Assembly: GCA_022402465.1 (NCBI GenBank)
Contig: JAKRSH010000042.1
Span: 45,473 to 109,472 of the forward strand
Length of the DNA stretch: 64,000 nucleotides
DNA from: Leptospiraceae bacterium
Lineage (GTDB): Bacteria > Spirochaetota > Leptospiria > Leptospirales > Leptospiraceae
Direction: 5' to 3'
Below the pieces are notes generated by a model. The model did not search any database. It had not been told where the DNA came from and saw only the letters and a list, made by a program, of their open reading frames with translations. Made by a program: the position numbers and the translations under genes. Of this stretch, positions 57,000 to 63,641 are shown piece after piece. Positions within the stretch are counted from its first letter, which is position 1. Every line of letters starts with the position of its first letter.

Positions 57000-57085
57000 G
57001 AGTAGATCAAAACTAGATGCCTTGCCACTCAGAATAGATTGAATGAGATCCCAATCTCCTGAATCACAGATTCTAGAATTAGCTT

Positions 57086-57421
57086 CTAGCGAGTTGTCTT
57101 GTAAAAGGTCAATAGACCGAGTCCAATTCCGAATGGGATTAACCCTCCTAATAGTGCTAGGGATCTACCTAGAACCAATATGAATACTATTGAAATAGAC
57201 AATCCTGTGAATGTCAACAAAAGCCCCAAAAAAAAGGAATAGAGCCGTAAATCGAATTTCTCGGGCTTATAGAGGTTGGATCGAATGATTTCTATCCTTT
57301 GCTTATGCCACCAATAGAAAAGGAAAAAGAGCAGAGTTGTTCCAAAAACAATCCCGAAAATAGGGACTAAAAATAAGATAATGTTGTATGTTTCTTCACC
57401 ACAATTGCAATCTGGACTCAT
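57086..57421 (-). CDS. Small membrane protein upstream of the sigma factor
   Basis: 111 residues. Seen: an N-terminal Cys pair (SPDCNCGEE), a first helix (IILFLVPIFGIVFGTTLLFF), a basic loop, and two further hydrophobic segments (about 55-78 and 82-105). No family recognised. Its ATG abuts the stop of the GAF/PilZ-like gene upstream; the sigma-factor reading frame is open from within its 3' end. Confidence 0.65.
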   Translation of the reverse strand: MSPDCNCGEETYNIILFLVPIFGIVFGTTLLFFLFYWWHKQRIEIIRSNLYKPEKFDLRLYSFFLGLLLTFTGLSISIVFILVLGRSLALLGGLIPFGIGLGLLTFYKTTR

Positions 57422-58600
57422 TTACAAAGCACCCTGTATTACATTAGCCGCATAGTGCTGGACTAACTCAATTCCATTCGGAATATCACAATTGTGGATC
57501 TTGGTTCCTAGAATTCCTTTTGAGAATCCAGGTTTTGGTTTCTTCCAGCCTTTTAGATTTCCGAAGAATGTATATGCTTGGTTGTTTATGGAAATTTGAA
57601 AAGAAATTTTTGAACCGGCAGGATATTGTTCAGAAATATCTTTCCCTGAATAATAAATCCCTACGCCTTTGCCATCTTCGCTAAGATCACGAATGGTTTC
57701 CTTATCCGCAATCTTATGCCAATCTTTGACATAGGCTATTTCCATATTGAAAATAAAATCTTCTGAACTAGACTCAAGGAAGGCAAGCAAAGCTGAGATT
57801 CCATTGCTTGATTCTATGTCATCGCTCAAATAGGAGTTTCCTAGGTTAGGCATATTGGAAGTAATTTCCACATATCCTATCAACATATTTTTATTCGTAA
57901 ATAGAGGAACAATCAATACCGATTTAATGTTATTGACCAAATAATTATGGAAGGTTGCATCAATTTCTCTCTGCTGCATTTTATTATTTGGATTGAAAAA
58001 TGTTCTCTCAGTATAAATAATTTTTTTATGAGAGTCTCTAAGAAAGAACGGAGTCTTGGCTTGGGATATTTGCTCTAACAGAGGGTTGGTTGTGGAATAG
58101 AAAAATCCAACATTGATTTTCTTTATGAAAAAATTATGATTGGTTAAGGTTCTTTCAATCAGGTCTTGGAATTTATTGATAGTCTGAGTAATAATAGAAG
58201 TCTTACCATATAAGGAAAGTATGGTTGCAATTTGCACATTTTCTGCTATGTGAAGATTCTGAGCTTGTATTCCACTAAGACTTGCTCTCTTGGTAGATCT
58301 AGCAAGAGGTTCAATTACAATTTCAGTAACATCAAAGAGATCATTTTGAAAGGGATTGAGTAATTTGATTTTCAATTCAACTTTGTTTTCTTTCAGAATA
58401 GCGACTATATGCTCTGGTTTTCCCATTTCTCCGTTGATGGGAGTAAGTTTGATATGAGTAGATTTTGCTAGACCATTTTCGATCTTAGGACTTTCTATTA
58501 AATAGGTCATTTCTGTTCCTGGTTGATTTACAGGAATATTTTGTAATTTGTTTAGAATTCCGAGCAAGGTCTTGGGATCGTTTAACCGATATCTTTTCAT
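57422..58600 (-). CDS. GAF/PilZ-like protein, second copy of the type
   Basis: 392 residues. Seen: an N-terminal beta-rich region (about 1-105), a GAF-like centre (IATILSLYGKTSIITQTINK through VLIVPLFTNKNMLIGYVEIT), and a C-terminal PilZ-like end (ETIRDLSEDGKGVGIYYSGK, then ISFQISINNQAYTFFGNLKG). It has the same order of parts as the protein at 41926-43050. A typical PilZ RxxxR motif is not seen. First gene of the sigma-factor operon and divergent from aat (70 bp). Confidence 0.6.
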   Translation of the reverse strand: MKRYRLNDPKTLLGILNKLQNIPVNQPGTEMTYLIESPKIENGLAKSTHIKLTPINGEMGKPEHIVAILKENKVELKIKLLNPFQNDLFDVTEIVIEPLARSTKRASLSGIQAQNLHIAENVQIATILSLYGKTSIITQTINKFQDLIERTLTNHNFFIKKINVGFFYSTTNPLLEQISQAKTPFFLRDSHKKIIYTERTFFNPNNKMQQREIDATFHNYLVNNIKSVLIVPLFTNKNMLIGYVEITSNMPNLGNSYLSDDIESSNGISALLAFLESSSEDFIFNMEIAYVKDWHKIADKETIRDLSEDGKGVGIYYSGKDISEQYPAGSKISFQISINNQAYTFFGNLKGWKKPKPGFSKGILGTKIHNCDIPNGIELVQHYAANVIQGAL

Positions 58601-58670
58601 GAATGATTCAATTTTAAGTAAGTAGGAAAAAAGGAAACCAGTTTTCTGACATTTTCATGTCAAATTTGCA

Positions 58671-59345
58671 GTGACTCAGCGAGATTTTACAACATTTTTC
58701 AAGAACCCTAGAACCTGGGGCAAGGATTTAGTCGCAATAGGGGGTGACTTTTCCTCGGAGAGGTTGTTCTATTCCTATACCCATGGAATCTTTCCTTGGA
58801 GTGAAGATCCCATCCGTTGGTATTGTTTGGATCCGAGAGCAATTTTTGACTTGGAGAAAGTGCACTTTTCCAAAACAGTACTTCGAAAAGTTAGGCAGAA
58901 CCGATTCAAGATTTCAACCAATCTATGTTTTGAATCCGTAGTTGAGGCATGTGGGCAAAGAGCAAATGGAGAAACTTGGATCACCGATGGTTTCCTCAAA
59001 GGCTATACAGAATTTCATAAGCAAGGATATGCACATAGCCTTGAAGTCTGGTCCGATGTAGGTGAGCTTGTGGGCGGAGTGTACGGTGTTGCAATTGGGA
59101 AATTTTTTGCTGGAGAATCTATGTTTGCATTTACCTCAGATGCTGGTAAAATTGCTCTCTACCATTTATTCCAAATGTTAAGAGCGGACGGTTTCCAATT
59201 GTTTGATACCCAAGAACTGAATTTTGTCACTTTTGAATTAGGAGCTTATAGCATACCAAAACTCAGTTACTTGGATCGATTGGATATTGCAGTATCAGAT
59301 CCCAAAAAGTGGATCAATCCACCTCGATTCTTGAGAACTGGTTGA
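58671..59345 (+). CDS. aat: Leucyl/phenylalanyl-tRNA-protein transferase
   Basis: 224 residues from a GTG (an ATG at 58658 is out of frame and stops at once). Seen: [82 protein letters not shown], and [18 protein letters not shown], the full Aat signature series. It adds Leu or Phe to N-terminal basic residues, marking proteins for ClpS/ClpAP. The end overlaps the convergent lipoprotein gene by 32 bp. Confidence 0.95.
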   Translation: MTQRDFTTFFKNPRTWGKDLVAIGGDFSSERLFYSYTHGIFPWSEDPIRWYCLDPRAIFDLEKVHFSKTVLRKVRQNRFKISTNLCFESVVEACGQRANGETWITDGFLKGYTEFHKQGYAHSLEVWSDVGELVGGVYGVAIGKFFAGESMFAFTSDAGKIALYHLFQMLRADGFQLFDTQELNFVTFELGAYSIPKLSYLDRLDIAVSDPKKWINPPRFLRTG

Positions 59346-59913
59346 GTTCAACCTTCCAATTCTTCTGCCAAATTTCTAAGAACTCCAATTGCTCACCTTG
59401 GGGCATTCCATTCTCATCACTAATAAAACTATTCGGAAATTCTTTGTTCCAAGTTGTCTTAACTTTATCTATAACATCCTTATCTATCTTGATTCTATAG
59501 ATTTCAAATTCTTGGATTTCGTTCTGAAGACCATCAGCATTTTGTACATAAAGAGGTTTGACGAGGCTCACTCTCAATTCTTGTAGGCCGCGCTTCTCTC
59601 CGAACAAAAAGGTTCTATAGGTCCTTCGAGCAAGGTCTAGTAAAATCATAGGCAGATATTTCTTCTTATCTGAAAAAGTAAGAGCAGATGATCCTCCATA
59701 TTCAATAAATAATTGACCATTTTCATTCCATTCAGTGGATTTATAACTATGTTCAAAGGTTAATTGTGCCAATTTGTCCATAGCTATTGCATCTGCCTTC
59801 TCATTGCTTAAAGACCATTTTTCTAATTCAGCCTGGGGCTCTTGTTTGCATAAATTGAAAAATACTAGAATGAAAATAATTCTAAATAATTTTTTTCTAA
59901 TCATCTCGCTCAA
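59314..59913 (-). CDS. Putative lipoprotein of unknown function
   Basis: 199 residues. Seen: basic N-terminus, hydrophobic segment ([16 protein letters not shown]) with a plausible spirochaetal lipobox (FFNLC, Cys about 22), then a mixed alpha/beta domain containing [20 protein letters not shown] and a run of basic/acidic strands. No family recognised. Its ATG overlaps the Mpo1-like stop (4 bp), so both are made from one message. Confidence 0.68.
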   Translation of the reverse strand: MSEMIRKKLFRIIFILVFFNLCKQEPQAELEKWSLSNEKADAIAMDKLAQLTFEHSYKSTEWNENGQLFIEYGGSSALTFSDKKKYLPMILLDLARRTYRTFLFGEKRGLQELRVSLVKPLYVQNADGLQNEIQEFEIYRIKIDKDVIDKVKTTWNKEFPNSFISDENGMPQGEQLEFLEIWQKNWKVELNQFSRIEVD

Positions 59914-60236
59914 CCTTTGGCCGATATTTTGTCAAGTTCTTTCTTAATTTGACCAGTTAAGATATAATAAAACATGATCCAATCAGAAATGAACGATTTC
60001 AGAGGGTATTGGAAGGTGGCTGGACGATTTTTCTCAATAAAAAAATGACCAATCCATGCAAAAGCGTAGCCTGATACGAAACCGCCTAATAAATAATAGA
60101 GATTTTGCGTATAAATCGCAAGACCGAAGCAAATTAAACCTAACGAAGATCCTATGAAATGTAGGGTTCTGTTGCTAGCCTTGCTATGTTCGGAGAGATA
60201 ATAAGGCCAAAATTCTTTGAGTGTATTGTATTGCAT
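59910..60236 (-). CDS. Mpo1/DUF962-like membrane protein
   Basis: 108 residues. Seen: EFWPYYLSEHSKASNRTLHF (His-x10-His pattern of the family), two or three hydrophobic helices with YAFAWIGHFFIEKNRPATFQ, and YPLKSFISDWIMF. This is the DUF962 pattern; yeast Mpo1 is an iron-dependent fatty-acid alpha-dioxygenase. The His residues are kept, so a lipid-oxidising role is possible but unproved. AAGGAG ribosome site, divergent from the Cys/His gene at 60334. Confidence 0.88.
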   Translation of the reverse strand: MQYNTLKEFWPYYLSEHSKASNRTLHFIGSSLGLICFGLAIYTQNLYYLLGGFVSGYAFAWIGHFFIEKNRPATFQYPLKSFISDWIMFYYILTGQIKKELDKISAKG

Positions 60237-60333
60237 AAAAAAAACTCCTTAGAATATTTTTTGAAATAAAAATACGGTTATCAAGTTTTTTTTCGTCGTA
60301 TATTTTATATTTAACATAGAAAAAGGGGTTTAA

Positions 60334-60621
60334 ATGAAACCAAAATCTATCAAGCCAAATGAACTAGATTCAGTTTTTTCCGCTATCAAAAAGGGTGATG
60401 ATGAATCAATAGGTAGTTACCTAATCAAAGGTTATAGAATCCAGATTTCGAAGCACAATTTAACTGGTGCAGAAAGAGTTCAAATGCTCTATAAAAAGAG
60501 ACGAGATAATGGACTCTGCATTATTTGTGGTACGAAAGTTACTAAGAAAAATCCTAGGACAGGTAGTCTCTATAGATTGTGCGACTACCACCGTGGTTTG
60601 ATCGATAAGAGAAGCGCTTAA
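60334..60621 (+). CDS. Small basic protein with Cys/His cluster (LIC10235-like)
   Basis: 95 residues, strongly basic. Seen: KPKSIKPNELDSVFSAIKKG, a central helical part YLIKGYRIQISKHNLTGAER, and a metal-site-like CIICGTKVTKKNPRTGSLYR followed by LCDYHRGL (CxxC then CxxxH). It resembles the small Leptospira-type family I know as LIC10235-like; the assignment is from memory. A nucleic-acid-binding role is inferred from charge and the zinc-like cluster. A GGGG site precedes the ATG; a 22-bp palindrome follows at 60641. Confidence 0.65.
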   Translation: MKPKSIKPNELDSVFSAIKKGDDESIGSYLIKGYRIQISKHNLTGAERVQMLYKKRRDNGLCIICGTKVTKKNPRTGSLYRLCDYHRGLIDKRSA

Positions 60622-60640
60622 GGGAAGAGTTGATTAATTA

Positions 60641-60662
60641 GCCACCCCCTTAAGGAGGTGGC
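60641..60662. repeat. 22-bp near-palindrome, copy 2
   Basis: Identical to the element at 23529-23550, placed 20 bp after the Cys/His gene stop. Both copies lie just downstream of a plus-strand gene and neither is followed by a T-run. The flanks are not similar apart from a CAATTCT about 14 bases downstream in both. Confidence 0.75.
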
Positions 60663-60749
60663 TGATTTCTAATCACAATTCTCAATTCGCACTCACAACG
60701 CAATGATACTTTGGTCTTGTTTATTCTGTTTTTACGTCGGATTTAGACC

Positions 60750-61067
60750 TTAGCAACTAAAATCATAAACCATTTTGGTCCTAGATCCCGAACCAGCTAA
60801 ATTCTGAATATCCCATCTAAGGCTAGGATCATGTGCAGTCAAATACCATTCCCATCCAAAATATCCATAGCCTCCAGCTAAATCAACAAAGTCTCCCAGT
60901 GAATCACCGTAGAAGGTGATCATTGTAGAGTTGGGATCAAAATCGGTTTGGCATGGGTTGGTTTCGTCATTATTTGGTCGGACTGATGTACGATCAGCGT
61001 AAAGATTAAATGATGTGACTAATAAAAATAAACTCGAAATTGAAATAAAAATTTTATAATTCGTCAT
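60750..61067 (-). CDS. Truncated GDSL-type exported protein, array copy a4 (terminal)
   Basis: 105 residues. Seen: signal peptide (KIFISISSLFLLVTSFNLYA), CQTDFDPNSTMITFYGDSLG with the GDSL block I, GYGYFGWEWYLTAHDPSLRW, and NLAGSGSRTK as block II-like. After RTK it differs from its paralogues: MVYDFSC and a stop, with no coupled partner gene. SGNH block III (GxND) and block V (DxxH) are missing, so hydrolase activity is not expected. It is the last unit of the tandem array on this strand. Confidence 0.75.
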   Translation of the reverse strand: MTNYKIFISISSLFLLVTSFNLYADRTSVRPNNDETNPCQTDFDPNSTMITFYGDSLGDFVDLAGGYGYFGWEWYLTAHDPSLRWDIQNLAGSGSRTKMVYDFSC

Positions 61068-61082
61068 ATTAATCTACCTTTC

Positions 61083-61571
61083 TTAAAAAATTTCATACTT
61101 AATTGCTATATTTGTTCTTTCATTTGATCTTAAAACTTGACCAGTTGGAGATCCATTTAAATCAAATCTCCCAAGATCTGATATTTGAAATTCCAATTGA
61201 GTAGGGAGATCAACTATAGGAGTTCTAGTATTTGAACCTTCATCCGAAAAAGCTTGACATGGAACATTTATATTTTCAATTTTTATACTATTAGATCTTA
61301 TTATTGATAATTTTATTTTTTTAGAACTGTCTCTAAACTCAGAGGTCACTGTATATGCATACCAAAACCTTTTCCCAGGTTCCAAAGTTATATTATACGT
61401 CTGTCCTTCTTCTAGTATGAGTTGGGCAGGTTCACAGAAATTGGGGATATACAGAGCAAGAGCAGCGAAATAGAAGAATTGTTCTTGCCCTCTTTTGATT
61501 TCATCTCGGTCAGCGTTATGGCATTCAAGCATTACAAGAGAAAATAGAATTATTATTGTTATACGTTTCAT
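61083..61571 (-). CDS. Variable-tail exported protein, array copy b2
   Basis: 162 residues. Seen: signal sequence ending LVMLECHNADRDEIKRGQ, where Cys 17 could be lipidated (the box LEC is poor but spirochaetes tolerate this); the conserved NFCEPAQLILEEGQTYNITL segment; and then a unique C-terminal beta-rich tail with a second Cys (NVPCQAFSDEG) that shares little with other b copies. Its ATG overlaps the stop of the upstream truncated GDSL copy (a3), and it has no ribosome site of its own, so coupling is expected. Function unknown. Confidence 0.75.
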   Translation of the reverse strand: MKRITIIILFSLVMLECHNADRDEIKRGQEQFFYFAALALYIPNFCEPAQLILEEGQTYNITLEPGKRFWYAYTVTSEFRDSSKKIKLSIIRSNSIKIENINVPCQAFSDEGSNTRTPIVDLPTQLEFQISDLGRFDLNGSPTGQVLRSNERTNIAIKYEIF

Positions 61572-61918
61572 AGATTTGTTACTGCTCTGGAGATGAGTTC
61601 ACTTGTGATTTTCTGGCGGAGTGCGACCTGGTGTGTTCGATTCCCACCAACCGCTAAATTTTGAATATCCCACCTTACGCTTGTATCATGCACGCTCAAA
61701 TACCACTCCCATCCAAAATATCCATAGCCTCCAGCTTAATCAACAAAGTCTCCCAGTGAATCACCGTAGAAGGTGATCATTGTCGAGTTAGGATCAAAAT
61801 CGGTTTGGCATGCATCTGGCTTACCATTATCAGGTTCAATGAACGTTCGATCGCTATAGATACTAAAGACTGGAATTATCAATATGAATAGAATTAAATA
61901 TTTTAGATTAGAATACAT
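61568..61918 (-). pseudogene. GDSL-type array copy a3 interrupted by a stop codon
   Basis: The copy starts with its own signal peptide (LKYLILFILIIPVFSIYS), keeps CQTDFDPNSTMITFYGDSLG, then hits TAA at 61736-61738 where copy a4 reads TTA (GTT GAT TTA GCT). Beyond the stop the frame is open to the end, through GYFGWEWYLSVHDTSVRW, NLAVGGNRTHQVALRQ and ISRAVTNL, finishing in the ATGA overlap with b2. A single T-to-A change explains it. The part before the stop is only 60 residues. Confidence 0.8.
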
Positions 61919-61941
61919 TAAACTTTCCTCATTTTAGTGAA

Positions 61942-62418
61942 TTAAAAAATTTCAAAACTTAGCGTTGTATTGGGATCACCAGAATTTAAAATTAACGAAC
62001 TTAGCACTCTTCCTCTAAAAATAGTCAATTCATAAATGATTTGATTGGAACTTGAAGACTTAGGAATTACAAAAGGGCCATTCTCATCAATTGGTGATGA
62101 ACAATTATTGCTATCTAAATTAAAGTTTGTTCCAGTTACCTTATTCACTATAAGTCTGATCTTCTTGGTTGTATTATTAGGATTAACCGACCGTACCATA
62201 AAATCAAACCAAAACCTCTTCCCTGGTTCCAAAGTTATGTTATAAGTCTGTCCTTCTTCTAGTATGAGTTGGGCAGGTTCACAGAAATTGGGGATATACA
62301 GAGCAAGAGCAGCGAAATAGAAGAATTGTTCTTGCCCTCTTTTGATTTCATCTCGGTCAGCGTTATGGCATTCAAACAGTGCAAGAGAAAATAGAATTAT
62401 TATTGTTATACGTTTCAT
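61942..62418 (-). CDS. Variable-tail exported protein, array copy b1
   Basis: 158 residues. Seen: N-terminal 75 residues almost the same as in b2, b3 and the partial copy (signal peptide with LALFECHNADRDEIKRGQ, then NFCEPAQLILEEGQTYNITL and EPGKRFW). The tail has FDFMVRSVNPNNTTKKIRL, a Cys in DSNNCSSPIDENG and IPKSSSSNQIIYELTIF; this last part resembles the partial copy at the right edge but not b2 or b3. Translationally coupled to the a2 copy by ATGA. A secreted beta-sandwich is a guess. Confidence 0.75.
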   Translation of the reverse strand: MKRITIIILFSLALFECHNADRDEIKRGQEQFFYFAALALYIPNFCEPAQLILEEGQTYNITLEPGKRFWFDFMVRSVNPNNTTKKIRLIVNKVTGTNFNLDSNNCSSPIDENGPFVIPKSSSSNQIIYELTIFRGRVLSSLILNSGDPNTTLSFEIF

Positions 62419-62759
62419 AAAGTTGTTACTGCTCTAGAAATGAGTTCGCTTGTGATTTTCTGGCGGAGTGCGACGTTTTTGGTCCTAGATCCCGAACCAG
62501 CTAAATTCTGAATATCCCATCTAAGGCTAGGATCATGTGCAGTTAAATACCATTCCCAACCAAAGTATCCATAGAGAGGGGAGTCTATCAAGTCTCCCAA
62601 AGAATCTCCGTAGAAGGTGATCATAGTTGCATTAGGATCGAAGTCAGTTTGGCAAGGGTTGGGATCATCTTTTGATTTAATCGCTGTTCTATCAGCATAG
62701 AGATTGAAAGTAATTGAAAAAGTTAAGATTAAGATAGCTAAATTTATTTTATATAGCAT
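62415..62759 (-). CDS. Truncated GDSL-type exported protein, array copy a2
   Basis: 114 residues. Seen: signal peptide (KINLAILILTFSITFNLYAD), CQTDFDPNATMITFYGDSLG (block I), SPLYGYFGWEWYLTAHDPSL, NLAGSGSRTKNVALRQ and a C-terminal ITSELISRAVTTL. The last 184 bases are identical to copy a1. Only the nucleophile-bearing half of an SGNH fold is present; the Asp and His of the triad are not. AAAGGA site at the ATG; its stop overlaps b1. Confidence 0.78.
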   Translation of the reverse strand: MLYKINLAILILTFSITFNLYADRTAIKSKDDPNPCQTDFDPNATMITFYGDSLGDLIDSPLYGYFGWEWYLTAHDPSLRWDIQNLAGSGSRTKNVALRQKITSELISRAVTTL

Positions 62760-62780
62760 ATTTGTTTCCTTTTTTATTTA

Positions 62781-63278
62781 TTATAATCTTGAATATGAAA
62801 TACTTAGAATTTCTTTTCCAGAATTAAGTATAATATAATATCCATCTGTATTCATACCGACTCCATTAGAATAACCATATGCCCGTGATTTTAATTTAAC
62901 TTGAGTCGAATCATTTATGAATGGCTTTACGGGTAATGGACGAACTTCTGAATCACAATCATCCTCAGATATGTAATCAAAGCTTGTCGTTGAATCTTTA
63001 TTTATAGTTAATTCCAAATCTAGCAGAACATTGCTTCCAAATTTACTTCGAACATCAAAATCTATATAAAATGGCTTCCCAGGTTCCAAAGTTATATTAT
63101 ACGTCTGTCCTTCTTCTAGTATGAGTTGGGCAGGTTCACAGAAATTGGGACGGAAGAATCCAGCCATTGCAATGGAAAAGAGAAAGAGATCTTGTCCTCT
63201 TTTGATTTCATCTCGGTCAGCGTTATGGCATTCAAACAGTGCAAGAGAAAATAGAATTATTATTGTTATACGTTTCAT
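62781..63278 (-). CDS. Variable-tail exported protein, array copy b3
   Basis: 165 residues. The signal peptide (through LALFECHNADRDEIKRGQ) and NFCEPAQLILEEGQTYNITL are as in the other copies, but residues about 30-45 differ (LFLFSIAMAGFFRPNFC instead of FFYFAALALYIPNFC), and from EPGKPFYIDF on the chain is unlike b1 and b2 except for a Cys (SEDDCDSEVRP). It ends ILNSGKEILSISYSRL. Coupled to a1 by ATGA. The changed internal block shows mosaic structure inside the otherwise conserved part. Confidence 0.75.
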   Translation of the reverse strand: MKRITIIILFSLALFECHNADRDEIKRGQDLFLFSIAMAGFFRPNFCEPAQLILEEGQTYNITLEPGKPFYIDFDVRSKFGSNVLLDLELTINKDSTTSFDYISEDDCDSEVRPLPVKPFINDSTQVKLKSRAYGYSNGVGMNTDGYYIILNSGKEILSISYSRL

Positions 63279-63622
63279 AAAGTTGTTACTGCTCTAGAAA
63301 TGAGTTCGCTTGTGATTTTCTGGCGGAGTGCGACGTTTTTGGTCCTAGATCCCGAACCAGCTAAATTCTGAATATCCCATCTAAGGCTAGGATCATGTGC
63401 AGTTAAATACCATTCCCAACCAAAGTATCCATAGAGAGGGGAGTCTATCAAGTCTCCCAGTGAATCTCCATAGAAGGTGATCATGGTTTCATTAGGATCG
63501 AAGTCAGTTTGGCAGGCATCAGGTTCTTTGGAATCTGGTTTAATTGAAGTCCTATCGCCTGATATATTCAAAAACGGAAAAATTATGAGAAAAATTACTA
63601 CATATTTTAGTTTATAGTTCAT
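63275..63622 (-). CDS. Truncated GDSL-type exported protein, array copy a1
   Basis: 115 residues. Seen: signal peptide (LKYVVIFLIIFPFLNISGD), CQTDFDPNETMITFYGDSLG, SPLYGYFGWEWYLTAHDPSL, NLAGSGSRTKNVALRQ and ISRAVTTL. The signal peptide region is unlike a2's although the remainder is almost identical, the reverse of what is usual for simple duplicates. AAAGGC site at the ATG. Stop overlaps b3. Confidence 0.78.
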   Translation of the reverse strand: MNYKLKYVVIFLIIFPFLNISGDRTSIKPDSKEPDACQTDFDPNETMITFYGDSLGDLIDSPLYGYFGWEWYLTAHDPSLRWDIQNLAGSGSRTKNVALRQKITSELISRAVTTL

Positions 63623-63641
63623 TTTGATTGCCTTTTAAATA

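Noticed and set aside
61632..61655. A tRNA T-arm look-alike (GTTCGATTCC with flanking GTG/CAC) on the plus strand.
   Set aside because: It lies inside array copy a3 where it encodes GGNRTHQV, a good SGNH block II. No acceptor, D or anticodon arm surrounds it.
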